NCBI RefSeq assembly: GCF_036417845.1
Contig: NC_089994.1
Span: 10,682,001 to 10,746,000 of the forward strand
Source of the DNA: Apteryx mantelli
Taxonomy: Eukaryota; Chordata; Aves; Apterygiformes; Apterygidae
Direction of reading: 5' to 3'
DNA length: 64,000 nt
The stretch's first letter is position 1; the number at the start of each line of letters is the position of its first letter. The notes beneath the pieces are model-generated. The model was not told where the DNA came from and did not search any database. It was given only the letters and a program-made list of their open reading frames with translations. Positions 1 through 11,890 of this stretch are shown piece after piece. The position numbers and the translations under genes were made by a program.

Positions 1-1077
1 TTCTCTCATGTTTTCTGGAAGAAGTGGCATTTTTGATGGCCAAGATATTTAAGAATAAAGGTTTGTAGACTTAATTCTGGTTTGTGTTGTGCCTTTGCTG
101 AAAAATATAACACCGTAAGTTTTTATTTCTAATTGATGATCCTTTACAGAAGGAGTTTTCTCTGCAGCCATCAGAGAAAAAGCTGCATTGGAACAGAATA
201 TTTAGAGGCTGAAATTACAAGAATTTTTCATCAGTTAAATAAAACGTAGGAATTAATGACCACCCATCCTTTTATGCATGAGTATTTGAGAAAGGTGGAA
301 GGTGACACTGAAGATGACAGGGATCCAAGGAATAGTTGGTGGCCTGCTGGTTTGGAATAGGCTGTATTTTTGGAACAAAAAGTGGAAAATTGAAGGGGTT
401 GAGTGTAAGAAATAAGGTTGGGAGAGCAGGAACAGAAGGAAGGGTGAAAGACAGTGATAGGGGAAGTGAACATAAGTAAGTCTGATTGTTCAAGTAACAG
501 TAGGGACATATAATAAAATAGAGCTGGTTTTGTGTGTGAAGTGCAAAAAACAGCTACTCCAGTCAGATGTGAACCGGAAAGCCTTAACTTACAGCACTTC
601 CCTAACTCATCGTTGGCTGTTTGGATCTGTAAGTCTAGAGGTTTCTAAATTCTAATTTATCCCTGAGGGTCAAGTGCAAAAATTTTGAATGGAAACCTCA
701 ATTGTTTCAAAACCAAGTCTGATTTTTTCCATTGAATATGTTGGTGCCTGTGCTGATACAAGTTGGTAGATAGAGAAGACTAAGGAGAACAGAGAAATAC
801 ACTGGTGAAATGAACAAATCGGTCTGTATGAAAATCAATGTTGTTACTGTTTTTCAGTTAATATAACATGGAATCCATAATTTGGCAAGATTTACTGTGG
901 CTTGGAAGCATACACCTTTTTATTAAACAGTGTTTTTACAAAACTTTTTTAGTCTTATTTCAGGATCATTTTATCCTCTGAGACAGAGAAGTCAATAAAA
1001 ATAAAAAATCTTGATTCTTTTTCTGTTCTTTTCTGTATCTTGTTCGATACAAGTTTAAAGCCATTCTTTGTTTAAAG
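1..1077 (+). other. DGCR8: DGCR8 intron (3' end of the intron before the WW exon)
   Basis: No open frame here resembles DGCR8. The sequence is AT-rich and ends in a weak pyrimidine tract and AAAG at 1074-1077, the acceptor for the first visible exon. I see no other feature. Confidence 0.7.
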
Positions 1078-1220
1078 GTCGTGGCCGCCCTCCTACGGAA
1101 CCTTTGCCAGATGGATGGATCATGACATTCCATAACTCAGGCATTCCTGTATATCTGCACAGAGAATCTAGAGTTGTTACCTGGTCTAGACCTTATTTCT
1201 TGGGAACAGGAAGCATAAGG
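1078..1220 (+). CDS. DGCR8: DGCR8 exon with WW domain
   Basis: Begins with GT, the last two bases of a codon split with the upstream exon (Ser in human). It then encodes [13 protein letters not shown] onward. The WW domain shows the first Trp in DGW and the second in the TWSRP motif, followed by YFLGTGSIR. Donor GTGAGA follows at 1221. The WW region contributes to DGCR8 dimerisation and heme binding. Confidence 0.96.
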
Positions 1221-4200
1221 GTGAGAACTGTCAAATTTTTAAATACTTGTTGAGATTCGAAAAATTAGACATGTTCTTGCTAATGACTGAATGTTTTCTA
1301 CTCTAGCAGGCTTATTTCCAGTGTTATAGTTAAACTGCTTGAAAAGTAAACTTCTGTTTTTAAAAATATGATACAATTTTTCTTGTGTTTTTTTTTCCAT
1401 TTTGCAGTGAGTTTGGACAGTTAAAATGAATGAGTTGGTCTTGCTTCGTGCTTTCTTTGTTCTAGCCTATAGCTGCAAAATGTTGGTTTTATTCCACCAT
1501 GAAATGTGCTTAGATCATTTATTTGTAGACGTAAACTAGCCTGAGCTGTGGTGTCCTCTTTTATGTATGATATTCATGAACCCAGAGAATCTGTATAGAT
1601 TGGATTTAACATCATGGGCTTAACCCCCAATAAAGTTCAGCGGATTACATGAAGGGCTGTATTACTTGTAATTGAACAGAATGTAGTTTGGATTTAAAAC
1701 AACAGATATGTTGTTGAACAGTGCTATCAGCAAATATCAGTGTTGAACAGTGCCAAGATACCATAGTGATGGACACACTAAGATCTTGAGTAGAACTGAG
1801 ATTGCTCAGGAAGCCTGAGCCTAAACTAAATAAGAGCAACTTTCATGTTGAAGCAGGTTGAATCTTTGTTCTTGTGTTTTTGGTTTTGCTTTTGGTGACC
1901 TATAAGTACTGAAACTGTGTACTATTTTATATTTGCAGAAACATGATCCTCCCCTTAGTAGCATTCCCTGTTTGCATTACAAAAAAATGAAGGAAAATGA
2001 GGAAAGGGAACAAAACAATGACATAACCCCAAATGGGGAAGTATCGCCTGTAAAGCACATAGATAAATCTTCAGAACTGGACTGCCAAACGGAAGAGCCA
2101 GATTCCACTGCTGCTGATTCTGGGCCTTTAGATGACAAAGACCCCTCAGGGGGAGATGCAGCACAAGGAGCCTTAGGACAAGTTAAGGCCAAAGTTGAAG
2201 TATGTAAAGATGAATCTGTAGGTAAGAATGGAAAACAGACTCTTTTCTTGGCTAGAGTTGGGGTAATGGCATTTGGAACACTTGCACTTTATTCCTGGCT
2301 TGCCAACTGAACAATATCTTGCTCAAGATCAAGTGGTAAGTTTTCTTTCTGTATGGTTTTTCCTATGCAAAGATCTGGAAAAACAGGTCTGGTTTTATTA
2401 ATCAATTTTGATCATAACAGGAAGGGAGACATACCTACTTTGGGGATGTTTGCTGAAGATTTTTGAGAGTTTGTATGCAATGGTTTTCCACACAAAAGTG
2501 AAAATTTGAGGGATGTAGTGCTGTAGACTTTATCTCAGTCTGGTTCAGTTAAATCAATTGGTATCGTATGGATTGCTGTTATCAAGTATGTATGGGTGAA
2601 TTTTCCTGTAAATAGGCTTTTCTGTGCACTCTCTGTGTTGTCTTAATTATGTCTGTTTTCAGTATAATCACTTAAGGTAAATGGTGCAGTTGAACTGGAT
2701 TTGTTTATTCACACAATATAGCAGAATAAATCATGTAAATACAGTTGCACTCGTGCAAAGGGGTGTGATGCTTCAATATTTTATTTATGTAAGTCTGATA
2801 ACTTTATACAAAAAGCTGCCGAAAGACGTCATGCCAAACTTCCTTGCCCAGATTGCAGAGAAACTTAGAGAGAAATCTCATGAGCCTCTTATCACAACTT
2901 TGTACCTGAGAGTACTGTGTAAATCATTGCTGCTCAGAATACTGGTATGGATCATAGGCTACTGCTTGTCTTCGTGGTGTTCAAATGTAAAACGTACTCT
3001 TATCATTGTGTGTCCCATTTAATCCTAAAATTGTGTCAAAAGATTTAAAAAGTTCTAATACATCATCAATACTTAGGAGAAAACTAAAAAACAGTAAGCT
3101 CTTATCTTCCACGTGTGGTTCACCTGTCTGTCTCTCTCCTTAAAGAGGACCTTCGCTGTGTTATTGAAAAAAGAATATTCAGTGAGTGATCAAGTATAAG
3201 TGTGACTCGCATTTGGAATTCGTTGTGGAAGGAAGCAATGTCAGCAGCTTTCTGTTGTTCATTTACATATTGACATGCTACTCTCTTATTTTTGCTGATC
3301 ATATCTGCAGAAATATCCTATAAAGGAAACTCGGCTGTACTTCAAGGGACAGTTTTCTAGCATGCTGTGTGAAAACAAATGTGTTAAATTCTGTTTAGAA
3401 GCCAATAGGTAGTCATGGAGTTTATGGAGCATCATTATATGGTGTTTCTGATGCACCCTTTAATAAGTAGGCAGCTTCAGGAAACTGAGGCTTATAGCGT
3501 ACTATTGTTTTTCACTGTATACATTGCTTCTAGGTAACGAGAAGGTGAATAAGCGCTGAAGCAGAGGCTCATTAAAGCAGTACAATTCCTAGTGTTTTGC
3601 TGGATATTATGCTGGTTAGAGCTTGGTAAAATCTTCAAGTGACAAAGTAAAATGTGCTTTCTTTCCTGTTTGCACAAACATTTTGAGTTTGACAGAGTAA
3701 TAGGAAAACTTGTAATTAGTTCCGTTAATGTAAAATAGTATCTTAACCTTGAATATGTGAACTGAAGCCACTGTTTTTGTCAGTAGTCTAAAAAAAGGTT
3801 TACAACATGTTCACAACAGTGGAAATGGTGAACTTAAGGCTTTCTCAGTGGTCAACAAGAGAGAGTAATGTGCTTGTGTTTCTTAGACCTGGAGGATTTT
3901 AGACACTACCTTGAAAAGCGTTTTGACTTTGAACAAGTTACCGTAAAGAAGTTCAGAACCTGGGCTGAGAGGCGGCAATTCAATCGTGAAATGAAGCGGA
4001 AGCAGGCAGAGTCTGAGCGGCCTATTCTGCCTGCAAATCAGAAGCTCATTACCTTGTCTGTACAGGACGCACCCACGAAGAAAGGTTGGTTCCATCTGCT
4101 CGGAGTTCAAACAATGCATATCAAAGGCTAATTACAGTTCTGAGCTTGACTAGAAAAATATCCTGTAATAAATCCACTTTCTTCTTTTTCTGAAATTCTG

Positions 4201-7200
4201 TACTCTTGGATCTATCATGTTACATAGTAAAGGAAAAAAAAAACTATCAAAACATATTTTGCATTTAAAAAAAAATTCCTCAGGCCTGGTAACTGGTTAC
4301 TACCTTCAGCTGGTTGTTACTGTTAATTGTCATCGGAAACTCTCCTGCCCAGTAACTGAATGCTGCTGCCTTTTTACTTCTGTGTCCATTCTAATCAGTC
4401 CCAAATTAGGGGCTGATTACAAATGTCAAAATGATCCAGATAAAAACTACGATTTAAAGTACTAATTTAAACCATTTTGACAGGTAGGAGAGAACTGCGT
4501 GTGCAGTTATGTACCCTGTGGTGTGAGGAGCGGACATTATGTCTGGGGGAGATTAACTTACACCTGTACTGGTTGTGTAGCCGTAGTAGCATGTTTAACT
4601 GCAATATGGTGATACCTTGAAAAATTAGCTTGTCAAAATATTTGCTGTTTCTAATGTAGATGTTACGTGCTTTAAGATGATGTGTGTATGTAGGAAAATG
4701 ACAGCAGAGTGAATTATTGTGTTACCTTGTGAAAGATGATTGATTGTAAAAATTTTTAGCTAACGTATTTTATTCTGAGTTGAAGGCTTAGAGCCACATT
4801 GTGACCATTTAATTTAAGGACTTATTTGGACTTTATGTATCTAAATCATAGTGATATAGGCTGCCTTTTGTCACGTCTTGCCATCATGCCCACTGAGGCA
4901 GGGCTTGTGCTCTTGATGCATGATGCTGTTGCAGGAAAGAATTGGAGACTTATAAATACAAGGAGCACGTTGAGGGCAGGAGGACAGTGACCTGACCTGT
5001 AGCCGGGTAAATAGGATTTTCTGAAAAAATAGGGGCATTTCTGGTTTGTGGAATTGAAGTCTACATGCTTAGTATTAGCGGGGAGGTACAAACACACATC
5101 CAGCAACAGATTAGAAGATTGATTTCTGATTTGATTTCAGGTGCCAAAAATGCTGTGTGTACAGGTCTAGAGACCATATACTTGCAAACTATGAACATAC
5201 AGTTTTTAGCTTAGCTCATGATCAGTGCACTTTCAGTTTTGATAGAAATTTCTCTCACTTGCTTCTCAGTACTTTTTCTGAGAAAATGGGCTTTGGGTCT
5301 TAATTATCCATGTCTGATTAAACTGCATTGCATTTAACTTAGGCAGGGCGCTTATCCTTTGTCACTTGCAATTCAATCTTTTTTGTTTTTTGGAAGCAAT
5401 TTTTTTTTAAAAACTGGGATTGCTTAGTTGTCTTCTTCCCCCCCCCCCCGCCCCCACTTTCTTTTAGAGTTTGTCATTAATCCCAATGGGAAGTCTGAAG
5501 TTTGCATACTGCATGAATATATGCAACGAGTCCTAAAGGTTCGCCCTGTTTACAATTTCTTTGAATGTGGTAAGTCTGTTAAGGTTTTTAACTGATCACA
5601 ATGCTGTCTTGAAGGACTTCTACTCTGACGCTTGGATATCTTAAAAAATACCAAACAATAAATAGACATTTTTCCTAGATGTCTTGAAGGTCTACTGTGA
5701 GCCAAATTCTAGCTAATAAATACTTTCCTTCTCTCTTAAAAGTGGCTGTTGAGGGTGGGGGAGAAGTTATATTTAAGGCTACAGTATGTTTTTACTTGGA
5801 AAAATATGCTAAAGTAAAAATGAACTTAAGTAACTCATTTGCATCTAAAAGAAAGCATCACTGAAATATAGGCAGTTTTGCTGATTATGCACAATTAATA
5901 TTTGCTTAATTTTCTTATGTCATTGATATTTGGAAGATATGATTGTGAGGCATGCATTGTTTTAGTGAATCATCAGAATCCTGGAGGAAAAGAAAGAATA
6001 CTAACCCCAAATCCCTTCTGAAGAGTAATTATGGTATGGTTAGTGTAGGCCTTTGATAAGGAAGCAATTAAGAATTTGAAAGATTTGCATAGACACAGAT
6101 GTACCCTCCCTAAAGGTGCAATAATTTGAGTTATTTTTGTGGTTTTGTTCTGTTTCATTTTTCTTCCTACTAGCAAAGATTACATTAGCATTTTTGCTAG
6201 GCAGAGTTTTAAAATTCTTTAACTTTTCAAGTTATTGTATGCGATGATTATTGCTGTGTCGTGGAGGTCCATATTTAAACCTGGTCATCCTAAGAGAACA
6301 GTGTATGTATAAAGTGATCTTTAAAAGTGTAAGTGGAAACTGAAAGTGGCTGCATAGATCTAGTCTTTTATGCCGCTGTCTCAAGTCATTGCTAAAATTG
6401 TAATTACTTTAGTATTTATGGAGAAATTATTAGTTGGGTGCAGACTGCAAAAAGTTCATATGCAGTTGATGGGAACTGCTTTGGTATAAATGTGGACCAG
6501 TTTTACTCATAGTACTAAAAGGAGGGAAATTACTTAAAAAAGTTGGAGAGACTTTGTTGCATGCTTAGTGAGGGGTCTGTGTGAAATGCTGAATGGGTGT
6601 CTTTTAGTAGATTTGTGTTTTTTGAATAGATTTTAATTTTACTCTGTGTCAGTGGTGGGAAAGGTAATTTAGTAGTTTCTGACATAGGCTGTGCGCTTTC
6701 TACTAAGACTTCAACTTGAAATTGAAACGAAGAATATAAATCTTGATAATGGGGACCTTTCATGTTCCTGGTGAGTATTTTATATTAGGAGTTTTGAAAA
6801 GCTTTTTTTTTTTTCCTTTTCCCCCTCCTCCCTTTCCAGAGAACCCAAGTGAGCCTTTTGGAGCCTCGGTGATTATTGATGGAGTGACTTATGGGGCTGG
6901 AACTGCCAGCAGCAAAAAACTTGCCAAGAATAAAGCTGGTAACATTCTTTCTTGCTTAATATCAACTGCTGAATTGTTTATCTGTTTTCATTTCTGCTTT
7001 GAAGATGACTTGTTTGCAGTAGTAAGTAGGATTAAATTTATTAGTAATCAAAGAAGGTACGCTTTTTTCCCCTTTTTGATAAAGAAGAAAAAACTCTCTG
7101 CAACAGTATTTATGCCAGCCCAAGACGGAACAACTTCATGGGATAGAAAACCATGGAAAAAACTTCAGCTGTTAACTTCCATACTAACTATTGACATATA

Positions 7201-10200
7201 TTGAGCAGCTGTAAGAATGTCTATTCTAGAAAAAAAATTTGTCAGACTAATGAATGCATGTTGGGTTTTTTATATTTATACAGTCACCTGCTGTATAAAC
7301 ACCTGGCTTGTGGGCTTTAGCAAAATGTAAACCTTTGCCCTCTTTAAAAACAAAACACTTGTGGTTGTTTTGGTTCTCTTTCTGGTAGTAAAACAATTGC
7401 ATTAGACTATGTGGGTTTTGCTATTAATTTCCAAGTGCACCTCTTCAGTAATTAGTTCTAGCTGTGTGACTTTTTAATAAATATGTAGACAATGAATACC
7501 TCGATGAGAATGTCTCTGATACCTTAGAAATTCTTACTGATCTTTGGATTGGAATGTGTTTGGCATCAGGGATCAGGACACATTCTGAGAAGTTATTTTT
7601 GAAGATATGTGACAACCAGTGGTATTCTCTGCACTTGTGAAATTTGTCAGCATAGCTAAATCATCAAAACCCAGCGCAGAGTTGTTTGTGCAAAAAAAAA
7701 AAAAAAAAGTTACTTTGTTGTAATACCTTAGGCAAATCCTGAGTGTGCAACGTGTACAATACTAGTGTTGTAAAAATGTTGTGACACCTAAAAGTAGTAA
7801 CAAGTCTCTTAATTTTTTAGGCCTCATGTAGGTGTCCTAAGGGCTCTACATCACTTTAAATATGAGAGTCGATAAATTTTTCCTTTTTGGGGCATCTGTA
7901 AAAAGTAGTTTCTTCTTGGGTACAATTTAATAGTAGTGAGTCTTTTATTATCAACTTGAACAATTAGAAATATATATTTTAAAAAAAAAAAGTGCAAGTG
8001 AATATACTTTTTATGGAAGGAAAAAAGATATCTTACTGGTAAAGTTGTTCTTTAAGAGGGGTGGTGACTTCTAGGAGAAACGTGAGGCTTACTTAAAGCC
8101 TCTTTTTATTCTGCTGTTTTTGTTTAGAATCATTGTTTAAAATAAAAGTAATCAAGACACTGAATCATTTTCTACAGCTCGAGCTACACTGGAAATCCTT
8201 ATTCCTGACTTTGTTAAACAGACCTCTGAGGAGAAGCCCAAAGACAGTGAAGAACTTGAGGTACCGACCCCTTGCCTGATGAATGCGATTATTGGAAACT
8301 GTTTTTTAAGAACACTACACCTTGAATACGAGAAAGATGAGTGAAAATTCATAGCATGGTTTTCTCAGTCAGATGAAAGTGTGAAAATCTTATGAATATG
8401 AAAATACAATTTTTCTGTTGGAGCTGATGAGAAACTTTGCTGTGAAACAGAGCTTGTTCCTCGTTCTTGAATTCTCTAGCAAAATGTTGCCTTCTAGAGA
8501 CCTGAAGTGTTCCAAGACACTGAGTGCCCTGAACTGTCCCGGTTTCCAGAATTCTCTGGTTGCTGACTTGTAAAGATCAGAGCTAGATGCTGTCTGGTTT
8601 TGTGTGATATTTTTGAAAGACCAAATAAGAACTAAAAGTGCCTGAGCTTCTGAGACTTTTTTACTTAGCTATAAAAGCTATTTACTGTCAGATCAGACAG
8701 CTGAAATTTCAAACTTTAAGGACTGAAATTTGAGAAAATCCAAAGGAATAGTTTGGTGAAATAACGAATGTGTAATACATTTTCAAGTATTCGTAATATT
8801 AAATAGCTATTATATCAGTGATATGTTCACATTCTGTTCAGTATGTACCAGATCATCAGGATGGAATAAAGGAAAAATCAGTGATAAGCCTGAAAGGATT
8901 GTTTTCATTTTGAAAAATGTAGTATACAAAGGGAGTTCTCCTTTTCTTTTCTCTTTCTCTCTCTCTCTTTTTTTTTTTTTTTAAACTTAAAACTGTATTA
9001 TATGCCCTAAAGTACTGAAGTGGTTATTAAGAAAATGAGGAAGGTTTTTTTTTTTTTTTGATTTTTAATAAAATACAAAACCTTCCAATAGTTGTTATAT
9101 TTGATTTTATTAAATCACAGCATTTTGGTAAGTAGAATTTCATAGCTAGATAAAACAAATAGCTTTGTCCTGAGGGAAAAAAGGTGTTAAAGAGTTTACG
9201 AGGTTGATTTCTGTGCCTGTCTTGTGTAATGTAAAATTGAAGGGAGAAGAATGTGATTTAGACTTTGGTCTGCTAAGATAAGATGAGGCATGACAATTTT
9301 AGTGATGGTGGTAAAGACCTCTGTGATGCATTTAAAAGTGCTTTTTCAGCACAAAGCAACAGAATTTGTTTAACGTAACACAGAAGAGATGAGGGGTTAA
9401 GAGCAGTATTGTGTCTTATTTGCATAAAAGCTCAATAACCTTTTTCAATTCCTTTGTAGTATTTTAACCATATCAGTATTGAGGACTCACGGGTATATGA
9501 ACTGACCAGTAAAGCTGGACTCTTGTCTCCATATCAGATTCTCCATGAGTGCCTTAAAAGGTAAGGCTGCATAATAAGGAGCATCTAGATGTTTGGGTCA
9601 GGGTTCGTTGTTCATCTGCTTGGATGCTGGTACACACAGTCACGTCAGTAACTTGAGGGTGCTTGTGGGCTGGCCCAGCCTACAGTGCACGCTGTGACTG
9701 CAAGAGGCATCCTATGGCCCAAACTGGTTACTGCTGTATCTTCCTGTAATTCCTGTTTGCTCTTTATGCTCCTTGTCTTCTGAGATTAGGCTTTAGTCTT
9801 GGGACTTTTTTTCCCCCCTTTATACAGGCTTGCCTTTCCATTCAAATCAAGTTACTGGTCTAAAATATTACTCTCTAATTAATGTCTTAAAATTTCAATT
9901 TAGTATATCTCATTCCACTGCAATGACTGTTAAAGACAACTGTAACCACTTCAGTTAGTTGTAATTTTACTTACCTTATGATACTGATTCTGTTTGTTCT
10001 TAAGAAACCATGGAATGGGTGACACATCCATAAAGTTTGAAGTGATTCCTGGTAAAAATCAGAAGAGTGAATATGTCATGACTTGTGGCAAGCACACAGT
10101 GCGAGGCTGGTGTAAGTACAGTACTTCAGTGTGACCTCTGATATATTCCTTTTTCTCCTGTTTTTCTTTATTACCCATTTTGCAGGTACTTGTTCAGCTA

Positions 10201-11451
10201 TCTAGCTGGTTTTGTGCTTATTCTACTGTTCTCTGGTATCTAAATTTTGATAATGAGAGTAAATATTGCTGTTCAACTAATTACGGAAGGTCCTGGTATG
10301 ACACACTTTCATGATTGTTTTTACAGGCAAAAATAAGAGAGTGGGGAAACAATTAGCTTCTCAGAAAATCCTACAGCTACTGCATCCACATGTGAAAAAT
10401 TGGGGCTCTCTTTTGCGTATGTATGGTAGAGAGAGTAGCAAGATGGTTAAACAGGTGAACATAATTTTGTTTGACTGTAACTTGTGATTGTGTTTTGGCA
10501 TTTGCTTTATCTTTATTTAATTAAAACAAAGCTTTAACGATACCTATTTTGGCATAATACTGTTGTTCGCTGTCATGATAAACACAATGTGTGTTTGATG
10601 AGCAATCCTGCTTTCTTCAGAGTTGATTCTCATACCTAGCTATTGCCTAAAACATGAGTGCTTTCACTGAGGATGACAAGTCTGTTAATCTCATTTAGAT
10701 CTTGCAGACTGAAATTAAGTAACCTATTTAATATGCAACTAATTCATTTAAATGTGTATTGTTACTTAAGAAAATACAGCCATCACATCCATGTATTTTC
10801 CATGTAATTCCATGTATTTGGATTTTTTTTATTAAAATAACTTTTCTGTTATTGCTTATGGTTCTGTTGAATAGGAAACGTCTGATAAAAGCGTGATAGA
10901 ACTTCAGCAGTATGCCAAAAAGAACAAGCCAAATCTGCACATCCTGAACAAGTTACAGGAAGAAATGAAAAAATTGGCCCAAGAAAGAGTGAGTAGTTGC
11001 TGTGCATCTTTTTTTTTTTTTTGTATTTACAAAAAAGAAAAATGCCACATGTCAGACTTGCCAATTATTCTTAGAATTTTTTCTAAAGTATTTCGTAAAG
11101 AGCAAATTTTCAAAACTTGATCTTTGGGGTTGCTTTTAGAGAGATTTTCATCCTCTATTTTAAACAGGCATATGACTTGATTTTACCCACTTCAGTAAGC
11201 TGATTTTTAACATTAGAACAAGTTAACCTTTCAAAAAGACTAAGATATAAATTTGGCAAAAGTTACGCGAACTTTTAAGACTGTATTTTAATATTGTGTT
11301 CTCTTTATATCTGTGTGGTGGTTATTGATTGATTTATTTTTGTGTGTTTTGTCTTTGTTTTTTTTAGGAGGAAACACGAAAGAAACCCAAGATGACAATA
11401 GTAGAATCAGCTCAGCCTGGTAGTGAACCTCTGTGTACTGTTGATGTGTAA
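1078..11451 (+). CDS. DGCR8: DGCR8, Microprocessor complex subunit (3' part, eleven coding exons)
   Basis: DGCR8 binds primary microRNA hairpins in the nucleus and positions Drosha to cut them. The window holds the WW domain, the heme-binding region, both double-stranded RNA-binding domains and the C-terminal tail; the N-terminal nuclear-localisation part lies upstream of base 1. Coding segments are 1078-1220, 1939-2221, 3887-4084, 5468-5569, 6840-6938, 8178-8260, 9460-9560, 10005-10111, 10327-10454, 10875-10988 and 11368-11451. They total 1442 nt: two bases finishing a split codon, 479 residues and a stop. Every intron is GT-AG and every junction keeps the frame. The match to human DGCR8, from memory, is near-complete along the whole stretch. 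Human DGCR8 has 14 exons, so these are probably exons 4-14 (inference). The next gene, TRMT2A, is tail to tail, as in human. Confidence 0.98.
1939..2221 (+). CDS. DGCR8: DGCR8 exon with heme-ligand cysteine and acidic linker
   Basis: Acceptor TTTGCAG, phase 0. It starts [17 protein letters not shown]; the Cys codon at 1969-1971 in the Ile-Pro-Cys motif corresponds to human Cys352, the axial heme ligand. An acidic Ser/Pro/Asp-rich linker follows, ending [13 protein letters not shown] with one base of the next codon. Donor GTAAGA is at 2222. Confidence 0.96.
2222..3886 (+). other. DGCR8: DGCR8 intron
   Basis: Intron of about 1.7 kb. It contains an unrelated plus-strand open frame of 113 codons (2681-3022) that has no place in DGCR8 and that I do not recognise. 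The remainder is AT-rich with no visible element. Confidence 0.8.
3887..4084 (+). CDS. DGCR8: DGCR8 exon, basic linker before dsRBD1
   Basis: Acceptor TTTCTTAG. Encodes [19 protein letters not shown] and then a basic Lys/Arg-rich stretch ending in [11 protein letters not shown] plus one base. Almost identical to human. The donor is the unusual GTTGGT at 4085-4090. Confidence 0.96.
4085..5467 (+). other. DGCR8: DGCR8 intron with poly-C tract near its 3' end
   Basis: Intron of about 1.4 kb. A C-rich run at 5438-5457, interrupted once by G, forms part of the polypyrimidine tract before the acceptor CTTTTAG. Nothing else is recognisable. Confidence 0.8.
5468..5569 (+). CDS. DGCR8: DGCR8 exon, start of dsRBD1
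   Basis: Encodes [20 protein letters not shown] and then [14 protein letters not shown]. This is helix 1 and strand 1 of the first dsRNA-binding domain. Donor GTAAGT is at 5570. Confidence 0.96.
5570..6839 (+). other. DGCR8: DGCR8 intron
   Basis: Intron of about 1.3 kb, AT-rich, ending in a long T- and C-rich tract (6802-6837) before the CCAG acceptor. No other element is seen. Confidence 0.8.
6840..6938 (+). CDS. DGCR8: DGCR8 exon, core of dsRBD1
   Basis: Encodes [20 protein letters not shown] and then [13 protein letters not shown]. The last run is the conserved basic start of helix 2 (KKLAKNKAA) that contacts the dsRNA backbone. Donor GTAACA is at 6939. Confidence 0.96.
6939..8177 (+). 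other. DGCR8: DGCR8 intron
   Basis: Intron of about 1.2 kb with a 17-base A run at 7692-7708. No other feature is recognised. Confidence 0.8.
8178..8260 (+). CDS. DGCR8: DGCR8 exon, end of dsRBD1 and inter-domain linker
   Basis: Acceptor TTTCTACAG. Encodes [20 protein letters not shown] and then KDSEELE. This is the last helix of dsRBD1 plus the start of the linker. Donor GTACCG is at 8261. Confidence 0.96.
8261..9459 (+). other. DGCR8: DGCR8 intron with CT/T tract
   Basis: Intron of about 1.2 kb. A 42-base pure pyrimidine tract (C/T, then poly-T) lies at 8941-8982 and a T13 run at about 9046-9058. Nothing else is recognised. Confidence 0.8.
8941..8982. repeat. Polypyrimidine tract in a DGCR8 intron
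   Basis: 42 consecutive C/T bases on plus, the middle of it a CT repeat and the end a T run. Confidence 0.9.
9460..9560 (+). CDS. DGCR8: DGCR8 exon, linker and start of dsRBD2
   Basis: Encodes [20 protein letters not shown] and then [13 protein letters not shown]. The interdomain packing segment runs into helix 1 of dsRBD2. It ends with AG of a split Arg codon; donor GTAAGG is at 9561. Confidence 0.96.
9561..10004 (+). other. DGCR8: DGCR8 intron
   Basis: Intron of 444 bp. Its first 200 bases are more GC-rich than the rest. No specific element is seen. Confidence 0.8.
10005..10111 (+). CDS. DGCR8: DGCR8 exon, dsRBD2 beta strands
   Basis: Encodes [20 protein letters not shown] and then [15 protein letters not shown], the three-stranded sheet of dsRBD2. 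The split Cys codon T|GC is shared with the next exon. Donor GTAAGT is at 10112. Confidence 0.96.
10327..10454 (+). CDS. DGCR8: DGCR8 exon, dsRBD2 helix 2
   Basis: Encodes [20 protein letters not shown] and then [22 protein letters not shown]. It contains the basic [10 protein letters not shown] face that binds dsRNA, then the post-dsRBD helix. Donor GTGAAC is at 10455. Confidence 0.96.
10875..10988 (+). CDS. DGCR8: DGCR8 exon, Drosha-binding C-terminal helix
   Basis: Encodes [20 protein letters not shown] and then [18 protein letters not shown]. This charged helix is the C-terminal tail region known to contact Drosha. Donor GTGAGT is at 10989. Confidence 0.95.
11368..11451 (+). CDS. DGCR8: DGCR8 last coding exon
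   Basis: Acceptor TTTTTTTAG. Encodes [20 protein letters not shown] and then PLCTVDV, as in human DGCR8, followed by TAA at 11449-11451 with TGA directly behind it in frame. Confidence 0.96.
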   Translation, partial: EETRKKPKMTIVESAQPGSEPLCTVDV

Positions 11452-11848
11452 TGAGAAATCTTAAAAGTGGGGAGCAATAACACAAATGGAGGAACTAGAT
11501 TTTCAACAATTATTTAAAAATCTGTTTGCTGCAGAATGCAAGATAACTTAAAATCCAAGCTGCTTCAGTTATGCATTGTTCTTTTTGCATCATCAGGGCA
11601 ATATTACATTTTCCTTTATTCTTTTTTTCTTATTTTCCTCTTTTTTTTTTTTTTTTTTTATACCTCTGATATGTATGTTTAAAGGATTGATCATAAAGAT
11701 CTCTACTTGGCAAATGCACAGAGAACAGGCATGTTCACACAGGATAAACTCAAGCAAGCACTTTTTCCTTGAAAGTCATCCATGCTGTTTGAAACGGATG
11801 TGTTTTAAGGATCAAATTCAGAATATCTATGTACAGGTTGAAGCTGAT

Positions 11849-11890
11849 ACTATATATATATATGTATACATATATATGAAATATATATAC
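11849..11890. repeat. TA-rich tract in the DGCR8 3' UTR
   Basis: (TA)n with a TATGTATACATA palindromic centre and a second (AT)n block. It would fold on itself in RNA. Confidence 0.85.
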
